Assembly: GCF_010692725.1 (NCBI RefSeq)
Contig: NZ_JAAFZB010000095.1
Location: forward strand, 722,831 to 786,830
DNA from: Flavihumibacter soli
GTDB lineage: Bacteria > Bacteroidota > Bacteroidia > Sphingobacteriales > Sphingobacteriaceae
DNA: 64,000 nt
Direction: 5' to 3'
How positions within the stretch are numbered: the first letter of the stretch is position 1; every line of letters starts with the position of its first letter. Positions 25,452 to 34,342 of the stretch are shown here, in pieces. The translations under genes and the position numbers were made by a program. The notes below the pieces were generated by a model. The model was given only the letters and a program-made list of their open reading frames with translations. It was not told where the DNA came from and did no database searches.

Positions 25452-27890
25452 TTAGAATGTATAGCCGACGCCGACCATGAAGTTTCTTGGCGCGCCCGGG
25501 AACAGGCGGTTATAACTGTAGCCACCCAGCCAGTGCGTTTCATCCGTTATGTTATTCAGGTTTGCAGAGATCCTGAATTTATCCACATTGTAGTACAAGG
25601 CGCCATTCAGAAGCGTATAAGCAGGCAGCTTCAGGATATTGCTGGAAGTGGTGCGTTCGCCAGTATAATTGACTCCCATTCCCACACCGATACCTTTCAG
25701 AGCCGGGTTACTGAAAATATATTTGGCCCAGAATCCACCCTGTGTTTCCGGCGTATTTGGCATCGGCAGCCCTACTTCTGTGGCGATCGTACTTTCCGTG
25801 ATCTTTGCCACATTGTACGCAAAGTTGGCTGTAATACTGAAGTTGCGGGATATCTGTCCGTAAACATCGAGTTCCACACCTTTTGATTGCTGCTGGCCCA
25901 CTTGACGGAGCAGGTCAGGGTTGCCCGGATCGGCGGCATTGATCAGGATGTTGTTCTGCTCTATCCGGAAAATGGCCAGGTTAATTGAAAGCATTTTGTT
26001 GAAGAACTCCGACTTCGCCCCACCTTCGATCATATTGCTCATCAGCGGGTCGAAAGGACCTCCATAGATTTCAGGAGCACCGATAGTACCCGCACTCTGT
26101 GGTTGGTAGCCTTCCGCATAGGTGCCGTAAAAGCTGACAGCATCAAGAGGTGAATAGACCAGGCCGAAGCGCGGGATAATTGCCTTCTGTTCAACTTTAG
26201 TCTCATTTGGCTTCTGGTAGTTCACCATATCGGTATAGTATTCCTGGCGCAGACCGATCAATGCCTGCAGCTTACCCCATTTCATTTGATCCTGTATATA
26301 GATTCCGTTTACAAAATATTTGGTGACCGGCTGTGAGGATGACACGTTGAAATATTGCGAGATCTCCGAGATAGAATAGTCCGGCTTGGTCAGGTCGAAA
26401 TGCGCAACGTTAGGCACCGGGCGATTATTGACAATGTAATATTGCGAACGGTTTTTTGGATTGTAAGTATTGATCACGCCTGTACGGTCAGCATTCAGGT
26501 AACCGCCTGCATTATAGTTCGAACTTCCCACAGGCGTTTCGTTCTGAATATAATCATAGCCCACCAACAGCTTATGCTCCAGCCCACCTGTTTTCAGATC
26601 TGCAACCCCGTATAGAGTAATATTGTCATTGTAATTTTTTGACTGACGTCGGATGGTCGACATTTCCATCAGGGTAGGCAGCTGCACCCCGTCAGCATCC
26701 ACTGCATAGCGGTTGGAAGTACGGTGTTCCAGCAGATCTTCGTCATAGAGGAACTTCATGTAGGAGGCATTAAGTGTTACCTTGTTTCCTACCTTCCGTT
26801 GTATCGAGGTGGTCACATACATATTCAGTTCATTATCAAAATCGTTGTTCTTGCCAATGGCAAAAGAGATCGGCGTAGAGCTCAGATCGGTACCTGCCGC
26901 CGCTCCGAAGATCGGCTGACCGCGATCCAGCTTGCTGTTGGTCTTCGAATAGACGAAGTCAAAGTTCACAAAGGTCTTGTCATCCGGGATGAAGGAAATG
27001 GAAGGAGCAATAACGAGGTCTTCGCCGCCCTGCAGTACACGGTAGGAATCGGCATTCTGGTAGGCAAGGTTCAAGCGGTAGAGCAGGGTCCTTGATTCAT
27101 TCATCGGACCGGTAAAGTCCGAATTAACGCGGAAAGTATTGAAACTGCCGGTAGCAAAGCCAATCGACTTGCGGCTAACATCCAGCGGTTTCTTAGTCAC
27201 GGTGTTAACGGTGCCACCCGGATCTGAATTGGCAAAAAGGGCCGAAGCCGGGCCTTTTATTACTTCCACGCGTTCCACGTTGGGTAATAAGCTTTGATTG
27301 AAACTGGTCGTCGGGTTTCTCAGGCCGTTTATCAAAGCATCACCGGCGCGGAAGCCACGAATGGAAACATCATTGTTGTAGAAAGAGAAGTGGGATACGC
27401 CGCTGATGTTCTTCACCACGTCGCTTGTTTTAAAGGCCTGCTGATCTTCGATCACTTCCTTGGTTACATAGCTCACCGCCTGCGGAACATATTTCAGCGG
27501 AGTTTCCGTCTTGGTACCGGCAAATGAACGGGTGTTCTTATACATCTGCTCTTTCCGACCGGTTATCTCCACGGTCTGCAGCTCGTTGACCCGGCTCGCA
27601 AGCATAACGTTCATGACTTTCTGATTGCTGTCAAGCTGGAAGCGCAGTTTTTTGAATTCATAACCGACAGCCGATATATTGAAATTGTAGGTCCCCTGTG
27701 CCAGCCCGCTGATCAGGAAACTGCCCTGCGAATTGGTCGCTGTACTGAGATTCTTTTCGGCCAGACGTATAGTGGCGCCGGCAACCGGCTGATCCAGGCT
27801 GTCTGTCACTTTCCCCGACAGGATGAGCTGTGCATATGATGCAGTTGTCAGCGAAAAAATAAAGAGGAGAGTAAAAATATATCTATTCAT
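25452..27890 (-). CDS. TonB-dependent siderophore receptor
   Basis: The 812-residue outer-membrane protein starts with a signal peptide (to about residue 20). Next comes a carboxypeptidase-regulatory-like domain (SGKVTDSLDQPVAGATIRL..., to about 105). The plug domain has GFRAGDALINGLRNPTTSF, VERVEVIKGPASALFANSDPGGTVN and VTKKP. The beta-barrel ends in the aromatic FMVGVGYTF. It imports ferric siderophores using TonB energy. It heads an operon with the PepSY and small membrane genes. Fur-like AT dyads lie in its upstream region, so iron repression is likely. Confidence 0.93.
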   Translation of the reverse strand: MNRYIFTLLFIFSLTTASYAQLILSGKVTDSLDQPVAGATIRLAEKNLSTATNSQGSFLISGLAQGTYNFNISAVGYEFKKLRFQLDSNQKVMNVMLASRVNELQTVEITGRKEQMYKNTRSFAGTKTETPLKYVPQAVSYVTKEVIEDQQAFKTSDVVKNISGVSHFSFYNNDVSIRGFRAGDALINGLRNPTTSFNQSLLPNVERVEVIKGPASALFANSDPGGTVNTVTKKPLDVSRKSIGFATGSFNTFRVNSDFTGPMNESRTLLYRLNLAYQNADSYRVLQGGEDLVIAPSISFIPDDKTFVNFDFVYSKTNSKLDRGQPIFGAAAGTDLSSTPISFAIGKNNDFDNELNMYVTTSIQRKVGNKVTLNASYMKFLYDEDLLEHRTSNRYAVDADGVQLPTLMEMSTIRRQSKNYNDNITLYGVADLKTGGLEHKLLVGYDYIQNETPVGSSNYNAGGYLNADRTGVINTYNPKNRSQYYIVNNRPVPNVAHFDLTKPDYSISEISQYFNVSSSQPVTKYFVNGIYIQDQMKWGKLQALIGLRQEYYTDMVNYQKPNETKVEQKAIIPRFGLVYSPLDAVSFYGTYAEGYQPQSAGTIGAPEIYGGPFDPLMSNMIEGGAKSEFFNKMLSINLAIFRIEQNNILINAADPGNPDLLRQVGQQQSKGVELDVYGQISRNFSITANFAYNVAKITESTIATEVGLPMPNTPETQGGFWAKYIFSNPALKGIGVGMGVNYTGERTTSSNILKLPAYTLLNGALYYNVDKFRISANLNNITDETHWLGGYSYNRLFPGAPRNFMVGVGYTF

Positions 27891-27894
27891 ATAA

Positions 27895-27980
27895 TTTATT
27901 TAGAATGATTACTAATAGCGGCGCAAATAACAGGAAAAAATATTAACTGGGCAAACTATTTATAATTATTCTAAATAATT
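27895..27980. promoter_or_regulatory. candidate Fur-like boxes upstream of siderophore receptor
   Basis: Two AT-rich dyads lie just upstream of the receptor start (27890): TTATTTAGAATGATTACTAA at about 27896 and ATAATTATTCTAAATAATT at about 27962. Both contain the TTTAGAAT/ATTCTAAA core expected of Bacteroidota Fur sites. Iron control of the operon would fit its function. Confidence 0.45.
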
Positions 27981-28100
27981 AGGAAAGGGGGAAGGTAGAA
28001 GGTGGGAAGGAAAAGTGGTTTATATGTTTATGGGGTTATAGGTTTATGAGGGACCTGGTATAGCACAGACTCAACAGACTTATTTCAATAGCAAATTAAG

Positions 28101-28300
28101 ACCACCTCCGCCCTTCGGGCACCTCCGCCAGCGGAGGACAAATGCCGTTGATTTCTCAAAAATTACCTTCATAGGACATCCCGAGAAAGTATATTCGGCA
28201 CCTCGAGGTCGCAACAAACTTTGATATATCCTTAAGACCGTTCAGAAGCACTATCCTCCGCTGGCGGAGGTGGCTGCCCCTATCGGCAGGCGGAGGTGGT
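28101..28300 (-). repeat. ~200-bp inverted-end repeat element, copy E1 (reverse orientation)
   Basis: The copy begins ACCACCTCCGCCCTTCGGGC and ends GGCGGAGGTGGT. Its central 115 bp, read on the minus strand (AGTGCTTCTGAACGGTC...), matches the interior of the copies at 57991, 59745 and 60641. The ends fold into hairpins (CCTCCGC-CA-GCGGAGG and GCCCGAAGGGC-like). It lies alone in a 495-bp gap between the siderophore receptor and the DUF2809 gene. The gap also holds a GGAAGGTAGAAGG run near 27990 and ATTAGCAAATT repeats near 28350. Confidence 0.8.
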
Positions 28301-28385
28301 TAATGATAAAGGTTGACCTGATCCCCTGATTGACAGCTGACATAGCTCTTCCATTAGCAAATTAGCAAATTGACAAATTAGCACA

Positions 28386-28736
28386 TTACTCGGCCACCCA
28401 TATAGCCACCCCACCCAGCGTATAGGCCAGCATATCTCCCCAGGCAAAGCCCGTTCCGATGACCGTTCTCGCCAGTTCCGAATGTTGAAGGCCCAGGTGC
28501 TCAACAAGATTGAAATATTGCAGCGTCTCCAGCAGGTAAGCAAAGGCAAGGATTGCTAATACCGTCGGCAATACGGGGAAATTCCAAAACATACGAACAA
28601 TGCAATACAGCAGAATCACCACCAGGAAATCACCGAAGTAAGGACGTATAAACGCATCGCGGACGAAGAGGGCGATCAGGACTTCAGTGACGAAGAGCAA
28701 GAGACTGAGGAAGAGGTATTTTTTGTTGAAAGACAT
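28386..28736 (-). CDS. DUF2809-family membrane protein
   Basis: The 116-residue protein has four membrane helices (about 7-23, 35-50, 55-72 and 93-113). It also carries the DUF2809 pattern IRPYFGDFLVVILLYCIVR followed by FAYLLETLQYFNLVEHLGL and TGFAWGDMLAYTLG. The family is common in bacteria and has no assigned biochemical function. The gene is flanked by repeats on both sides and is not part of an operon. Confidence 0.82.
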   Translation of the reverse strand: MSFNKKYLFLSLLLFVTEVLIALFVRDAFIRPYFGDFLVVILLYCIVRMFWNFPVLPTVLAILAFAYLLETLQYFNLVEHLGLQHSELARTVIGTGFAWGDMLAYTLGGVAIWVAE

Positions 28737-28988
28737 ATTAGCTGTCAGCTTTCAGGCGTCAGGTATCAGCTAGGCAGTGATAAAATGGTCTGGCATTACC
28801 CAGGTGTTAAAGATATGATTAGAAATTAATTTTGCGGGAAAGCAAAAACTGAAAATCGCAGGGACAAACAAGCTGACACCTGATTGCTGACCGCTGATAC
28901 CTCTCAAACCGGAGGGATAAACAAGCTGACCCCTGATACCTGACGCCTAATAGCTCTAACCTGATACCTGATACCTAGTACCTGATAC
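28737..28988. repeat. composite repeats (GGAGGGATAAACAAGCTGAT and CTGATACCTGA)
   Basis: The gap contains GCTTTCAGGCGTCAGGTATC (28747-28766), two composite motifs (TCGCAGGGACAAACAAGCTG near 28855 and ACCGGAGGGATAAACAAGCT near 28910) and about six CTGATACCTGA units up to 28990. No gene is visible. Confidence 0.65.
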
Positions 28989-30074
28989 CTAACTCTTGAA
29001 CCCCATCTTAAACGTTGCACCCTCATTCACCCGGCTATCTACTGCAATCGTTCCCCCAAAGCTCGTAATGTGGTTATACACCAGGTAGAGGCCGATGCCT
29101 TTGCTGTCGATGTGATGGTGAAACCGCTGGTGAAAGCCAAAAAGCCTGCCTCTTACCTTGTCCATATCGAAGCCCAGGCCGTTGTCGGAGAATGTGAGCT
29201 GGTGGTTGCCGTTAAGAACCTGTGACCTGATGTAAATAACCGGGTACAAATCCGGACGGGCATACTTGATGGAATTGGTGATCAGGTTCAAGAAAACACT
29301 TTCCATGTAGACCCTATTGAAGCGGATACTGGCAAGCTCGCTGAAATCAACATGAAAGGTCGTCTTTGAAGATTTGATCAGTGAGCCGATGGAATTCTGC
29401 ACCTCTGCCAGTGATTCTGCGAGATCAACCTGCTCGGCTTCTTCTAACAGGCCTTCCTTTTCAGCCAGTACATCGACGTATGTATTCAGGGTGTTCTTCA
29501 GGTTCTCGGCCGAAGATTTCAGGATGGCGATAAACGCCAGCGTATCCTCGTCGCTGATGGTCGAGGTATCCAGCAGATTGAAAACAGAGAGCAAATTATT
29601 TACCGGTGCCCGCAGATCATGGGAGGTTGTATAGGTCAGCTGTTTCAGATCTTTATTCGCCCTGGTCAGACTCGAAAGCAGTTCATTTCTTTCGGTTTCC
29701 AGCTTCTTCTTGTGTGTAATGTCTTTGGCGATTGCAAAGACCAGCTGCTCACTGTCGACGGGCAGTGAGGTCCAGGACAGCCAGACGAGCTCCCCGCTCT
29801 TGGTCACATAGCGGTTTTCATAGTTATAAAGCGGCTTGTTCTTCGTTACCTGCTCGCGCGTAGCCAGCGTCAGGGGCAGATCGTCTTCATAAACGAAGCT
29901 CATGATCGGTCGCGAGTACAGCTCCTCTTCTGTATAGCCCAGTACTTTGGATACCGCGGGATTGATTCTTCTGAAATAACCATCATAGCCGGCAATACAT
30001 AACAGGTCGGGTTGTAACTCAAAAAAAGGCTCAAGTTGATAGGAAGTGGGGAGATTAGTTGTTTGTTGGGGCAT
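28989..30074 (-). CDS. PAS-domain sensor histidine kinase
   Basis: The 361-residue soluble kinase has one PAS domain plus PAC segment (about 15-122, DLLCIAGYDGYFRRINPAVSKVLGY...). A HisKA phosphoacceptor follows (His152 in TTSHDLRAPVNNLLS), then a HATPase domain (LITNSIKYA, FSDNGLGFDMDKV, KGIGLYLVYNHI). There is no membrane helix, so it probably senses a cytoplasmic signal. No response regulator is adjacent, so its partner is unknown. Confidence 0.9.
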   Translation of the reverse strand: MPQQTTNLPTSYQLEPFFELQPDLLCIAGYDGYFRRINPAVSKVLGYTEEELYSRPIMSFVYEDDLPLTLATREQVTKNKPLYNYENRYVTKSGELVWLSWTSLPVDSEQLVFAIAKDITHKKKLETERNELLSSLTRANKDLKQLTYTTSHDLRAPVNNLLSVFNLLDTSTISDEDTLAFIAILKSSAENLKNTLNTYVDVLAEKEGLLEEAEQVDLAESLAEVQNSIGSLIKSSKTTFHVDFSELASIRFNRVYMESVFLNLITNSIKYARPDLYPVIYIRSQVLNGNHQLTFSDNGLGFDMDKVRGRLFGFHQRFHHHIDSKGIGLYLVYNHITSFGGTIAVDSRVNEGATFKMGFKS

Positions 30075-30341
30075 AGGAGGTAAGAGCTTTCAGCTTTCGG
30101 GCGATCAGCTAAAGGTATAAAAACCGGGAAATGTTTTGCTATCAGCGAAGAGGTATCAGGTAACAGGTGAGAGGTAACAGGTAACAGGTATCAGGTATCA
30201 GGTAGGAGGTATAAGGTAACAGGTGAGAGGTAACAGGTAACAGTTAGTGACAGATTGGGAATATAGCTGATACCTGACTGCTGAAAGTTATCAAACCGGA
30301 GGGATAAGCCGGCTGATACCTGATACCTGATAGTTAAAAGC
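30075..30341. repeat. dense GGTATCAGGTAACAGGT repeat tract
   Basis: From 30155 to 30250 the DNA is almost entirely units of AGGTA(T/A)(C/A)AGGT(A/G) (GGTATCAGGTAACAGGTGAG and variants). This is the reverse complement of the CTGATACCTGA family. A composite ACCGGAGGGATAAGCCGGCT motif at about 30296 leads back into forward CTGATACCTGA units. Confidence 0.7.
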
Positions 30342-32141
30342 TTAATATCTCCTCCCCATTGCTTTTCCGTTCAGCTCGTATGAGTGCCAATTCTTATAAC
30401 CCAGCTTGTTCTCCGTAAATCCCTCATATTGAGATGCTTCGACATACTTTAACGCCACGGTGGAGGCATTAAAACCAGTAAAGCCCGCGAAGGCCGTGAA
30501 GTCCGGGTATGCAAGGCTGGAAGCAGCAGCCGCAGATGGCACAAATACATCCATGCTCAAAGCACCAGTTTCAAAATGAGCCTGGTAGTAATCAAATTTA
30601 CCTGTAAAGGTAGGCTGGAAAGTGGCCAACGAATGTCCGCTAGCCTCAAAACTCAGCTTCATCGGACTGGTCGTTCCGGGTATCGCAGGTCCTTTAAAGC
30701 TGTCGTAATAAGAGCTCCCGTTTAAGGAGTAAGTAAGAAGCGTGTAATACTCTTCATAAGTCTCATTCGGATAAAAGAAGACTCCTGAGTTGTCCGGAAT
30801 ATATTTCTGACCGAAATAGTACCTTTCTCTATATTTCTTATCCCTTCTGCCCCATACGGTAATTCCCCCTTGTCCGGGAAGCGTGATTGTTTTTGATAGG
30901 GATGGTGTGGTGCATAAGGCCGGATCGATTACGAAACTCTGGGTTCCCTTACTGAAATCAAAGAAATTATAAAAGGCCTTCCCCTGGTCCTCTACCTGGA
31001 AAAAGATTTTGCTTTCATCCGAAATACTATAACGTTGTTCGCTAAAGAAGGGTAGATCCTGAGCCGATCGTATAGTGAATCCTGAGGCGTCAGTACCGAA
31101 GGTCATCACACTGAATGCAGGAACGTTCTTTAAGCTGACTGCAAATGGGGAACCATAATTTTTTTCGGGTAGTGACTGATGGCCCATCAACCATGTACTT
31201 CCCCTTTTTACATTCATATATGCATAAATGTATGGCTGGAAGGTATTGTCAAGTGGTCTGTTGAGCACAAAGACCGATAAGCGGTCTTTTGAATAAGGCT
31301 CCCTGGAAGTGAGTTTCATAACAGTAGTCCCTTGCACATACCTCGTTGTGTTTAAAATTTTTCCCGTTTCGTCAGCAATTAAAAAAGTAGTTTCATAGGC
31401 CTGGATCAAGGAATAAAGCGGAATTTCGATCGTGATCAGGGTCGGGGAACTAACCTGCACTTCGTTATAAGCAAACTTCTGCAGCTCCACACCAAATGAA
31501 CTGCGCCCATTCGTTACCACCACCAGGTTATAATGGTTAGACGCCACAATGGTCAGGTCCTTCGAGATCCTGTCATCCGTTGATTTGGAATCAAAGGCCA
31601 CTTTCCCGTTTGTACCGGCGGTCACATAGATAAAGTAGTAGCCGTCGATCAGTCCGAATTTATAGGTTTTGGCACCTGCCTGTACCGGTGTAAAGGTGGG
31701 AACCGAATTATCCTTTACGGATTCCTTCTTAATGGTGATCAAGCCATCATTGGTGCTTGCGTCTAAAGATATAGCCTGACCCTGATCAACCACAAGGCCT
31801 TTCAGTTCGGCCGAAAAGCGGATGAAGGTATCTGCCGTCGCGGTACTCCTGCTCCGCAACTGAATATCATAGGTCCCCAGTTCCAGCGTCTTTTGATAGG
31901 CGGCAAGCTTTGCCAGGTCCAGGCTGTCCGTTATCGCTGAAGTGCCTTTGATGTACTTCACTTCCGCCATCCCGCCAAAGACATGCTTCCACTCTGTATT
32001 GGAGAAAGGAAGCTCGCTTATTCTGTTAATGGTCAGCGTAGGCAAATTAACACCCTCAGGCAGACGGGGCTCTTTCGTGCAGGCGAACAACATTACGAGC
32101 AGAAGGCAGGCAGCAATGTTTAAAGTATATATTCTCTTCAT
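30342..32141 (-). CDS. tandem paralogous lipoprotein 1 of 3, unknown function
   Basis: The 599-residue protein has a lipoprotein signal (LLLVMLFACTKEP, Cys21). A block at about 30-230 (LPTLTINRISELPFSNTEWKHVFGG...) is nearly shared with the two paralogues upstream. A more variable middle follows, then a moderately conserved C-terminal part with YPNETYEEYYTLLTY and ending near NWHSYEL. No enzymatic motif is visible. The beta-rich composition suggests an exported surface or periplasmic lipoprotein. It is the third gene of a same-strand tandem triplication separated by repeat-containing gaps, which indicates local duplication. Confidence 0.75.
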   Translation of the reverse strand: MKRIYTLNIAACLLLVMLFACTKEPRLPEGVNLPTLTINRISELPFSNTEWKHVFGGMAEVKYIKGTSAITDSLDLAKLAAYQKTLELGTYDIQLRSRSTATADTFIRFSAELKGLVVDQGQAISLDASTNDGLITIKKESVKDNSVPTFTPVQAGAKTYKFGLIDGYYFIYVTAGTNGKVAFDSKSTDDRISKDLTIVASNHYNLVVVTNGRSSFGVELQKFAYNEVQVSSPTLITIEIPLYSLIQAYETTFLIADETGKILNTTRYVQGTTVMKLTSREPYSKDRLSVFVLNRPLDNTFQPYIYAYMNVKRGSTWLMGHQSLPEKNYGSPFAVSLKNVPAFSVMTFGTDASGFTIRSAQDLPFFSEQRYSISDESKIFFQVEDQGKAFYNFFDFSKGTQSFVIDPALCTTPSLSKTITLPGQGGITVWGRRDKKYRERYYFGQKYIPDNSGVFFYPNETYEEYYTLLTYSLNGSSYYDSFKGPAIPGTTSPMKLSFEASGHSLATFQPTFTGKFDYYQAHFETGALSMDVFVPSAAAASSLAYPDFTAFAGFTGFNASTVALKYVEASQYEGFTENKLGYKNWHSYELNGKAMGRRY

Positions 32142-32291
32142 TAACAGAATTTGTTTAAAAATTATTCATTCACCCCTGATACCTGTCACCTGATACCTGA
32201 AAGCTATACAACCACCTCCGCCCTTTGGGCACCTCCGCCAGCGGAGGACAAAAGAACCGGAGGGATAGACAAGCTGATACCTGACAGCTAT
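32142..32291. repeat. repeat gap with solo element end
   Basis: The gap contains CTGATACCTGTCACCTGATA units (32177-32200), a solo left end of the inverted-end element (ACCACCTCCGCCCTTTGGGC, 32211-32250 in full), and a composite GAACCGGAGGGATAGACAAG motif. No gene is present. Confidence 0.65.
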
Positions 32292-34091
32292 CTAATACCA
32301 CTTCTGCACAGCTTTGCCAGGCAGGTCGTAATTATGCCAATCCTTATAAGGCAATTGATTTTCTGCAAATCCTTCGTATTGGAATGCCTCCATCGATTGC
32401 AGATACATGGTGGAAGTACTAAATTCAGAAAAGCCTGGAAAGACTGCCAGGTCAGGGTAACTGAGTTTGCCAGGCATGGCCGTGGATGGCGAAATTACTG
32501 CTATCCTCAGGGAGCCACGTTTAAACTCAGCTTTATAGTGGTCAAATTGACCCGTAACAGTAGGCGCGAATGCGGCAAGCGAGTTCCCATTGGCTTCTAA
32601 ACTCAGGTTTATTGGACTAGTTGTTTGGGGAATATCCGATCCCTGATAGATATCAGCATAGGATATCCCGTTGCTTTCATAACGGAAAATAGTCGAATAT
32701 TCTTCAAAAGGCTCATTTGGATAAAAATAGACGCCCGTGCCGTTTTCAAATTCTTTGCCTCCCAAATTATAGTCTTCATTATAATTCTTATCCTTTTTAG
32801 CCGATACTTCAATGGTGCCGCCGGGAGGCAGGGTGATGATTTTCGATGCGGAAGGAATGGTACATAAGGCGGGATCGATTTCGAAACTGGCAGTTCCCTT
32901 ACTGATGTCGAAAAAATTGTAAAAGGCCCTACCTGCGTTCTCTATCTGGAGGTATACTTTGCTTACCTCTGAGTAACTGAAGATCGCGCTGGTAAAAAGA
33001 GCCATACCAGCCGCATGAGAAGCACTAATGGCCCATCCGCGCCTGTCGGTACTAAAGGTCATTGATTCATATGCCGGAACATACTTAAAGCTAACCTGAA
33101 GGGGCGAGGAATAAGGTCTCATAGCGGGTTTCGCCGGTACTGTCCAGGTACTACCTTTTTTTACATTCATGTAGGCATCAATGCGTGGCGGGAATACATT
33201 ATTTAGGTCCAGGGAAAGCAGGAAAACCGACAGGCGATCCTTTGTAAAAGGTACATTGGAAGCGACCTGCATGGATTTGGTTCCCTGCTCGTACCTGAAG
33301 CTGTTCAGTATTCTACCCGCATCGTCGGCAATCACAAACGTATAGTCAAACCCCGGCTTCATAAATTCGGGAGTTTCGAGCCTTAGCAGCGCAGGGCCAG
33401 AAACCTGTACTTCATTGTAAGCGAATTTCTGCAGCTCTACAGCAAATGAGCTGGTACCGCTGGTTACCACCACCAGGTTATAATGGTTAGTCGCCGCAAT
33501 GGTCAGGTTCTTGGTGATCTGATCGTCAGTGGCTTTAGAATCAAAGGCAACCTGGCCCGTTGTACCGGCTTTTACATAAATAAAGTAATAGCCGTCTATC
33601 AGGCCAAACTTATAGCTTTTGGCACCCGCCTGTGCGGGTGTAAAGGTGGGAACCGAATTAGCACTGACTACTTCCTTCCGGATGGTAATTAAGCCATCAG
33701 TCGTACTGCCGGCAAATGACAGCGACTGCCCCTTATCGACTACCAGGCCTTTCAGTTCAGCCGAAAAACGGATGAAACTATCCGCGGCAGCGGTACTCTT
33801 ACTGCGCAGCTGGATATCATAAGTCCCTAATTCCAGGGTCTTTCCGTAACCAGCAAGCTTCGCCATATCCAGACTGTCCGTGATCGTCGAAGAGCCTTTG
33901 ATAAATTTCACTTCAGCCATCCCGCCAAAGACATGATCCCACTCCGTATTGGAGAAAGGCAGCTCGCTTATTCTGTTAATGGTCAGTGTGGGCAGTTTTA
34001 AACCATCGGGCAGCCCGGGATCTTTCTTGCAGCCGAACAACAGTACCAGCAGTAGGCAAGCAGCTAAGTTTAAAGTATATATTTTCTTCAT
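32292..34091 (-). CDS. tandem paralogous lipoprotein 2 of 3, unknown function
   Basis: The 599-residue protein has a lipobox LLFGC (Cys21) and the conserved N-terminal block (LPTLTINRISELPFSNTEWDHVFGG...). The middle section (about 235-400) differs clearly from its neighbours, while FYPNEPFEEYSTIFRYESNG and the terminal KDWHNYDL match them. It is the central copy of the triplication. Function is unknown. A constant N-terminal part with a variable centre is compatible with ligand or surface diversification. Confidence 0.75.
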   Translation of the reverse strand: MKKIYTLNLAACLLLVLLFGCKKDPGLPDGLKLPTLTINRISELPFSNTEWDHVFGGMAEVKFIKGSSTITDSLDMAKLAGYGKTLELGTYDIQLRSKSTAAADSFIRFSAELKGLVVDKGQSLSFAGSTTDGLITIRKEVVSANSVPTFTPAQAGAKSYKFGLIDGYYFIYVKAGTTGQVAFDSKATDDQITKNLTIAATNHYNLVVVTSGTSSFAVELQKFAYNEVQVSGPALLRLETPEFMKPGFDYTFVIADDAGRILNSFRYEQGTKSMQVASNVPFTKDRLSVFLLSLDLNNVFPPRIDAYMNVKKGSTWTVPAKPAMRPYSSPLQVSFKYVPAYESMTFSTDRRGWAISASHAAGMALFTSAIFSYSEVSKVYLQIENAGRAFYNFFDISKGTASFEIDPALCTIPSASKIITLPPGGTIEVSAKKDKNYNEDYNLGGKEFENGTGVYFYPNEPFEEYSTIFRYESNGISYADIYQGSDIPQTTSPINLSLEANGNSLAAFAPTVTGQFDHYKAEFKRGSLRIAVISPSTAMPGKLSYPDLAVFPGFSEFSTSTMYLQSMEAFQYEGFAENQLPYKDWHNYDLPGKAVQKWY

Positions 34092-34342
34092 TTATAAGAT
34101 TTATTAAAAGTTATTCGTTCACCCCTGATACCTGATACCTGATACCTGTTACCTGTTACCTGACACCTGATACCTCACACCTGATACCTGACAGCTGTTC
34201 AACCACCTCCGCCCTTCGGGCACCTCCGCCAGCGGAGGAGAAATGTTGTTCAGCCTTTAAAGCCTTCCTGGTAACAGTATTTAGAATAAGCTTATTGGAG
34301 GGATGAACAAGCTGATACCTGAAACCTGATGCCTGATAGCTT
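34092..34342. repeat. repeat gap with solo element end
   Basis: About nine CTGATACCTGA/CTGTTACCTG units (34122-34195) are followed by a solo element end (starting ACCACCTCCGCCCTTCGGGC at 34202, through 34240) and a degenerate composite motif TTGGAGGGATGAACAAGCTG (34293-34312). Confidence 0.65.

Noticed and set aside
30155..30250. CRISPR array
   Set aside because: The repeat units are 8-11 bp, degenerate and without unique spacers, and no cas genes are nearby.
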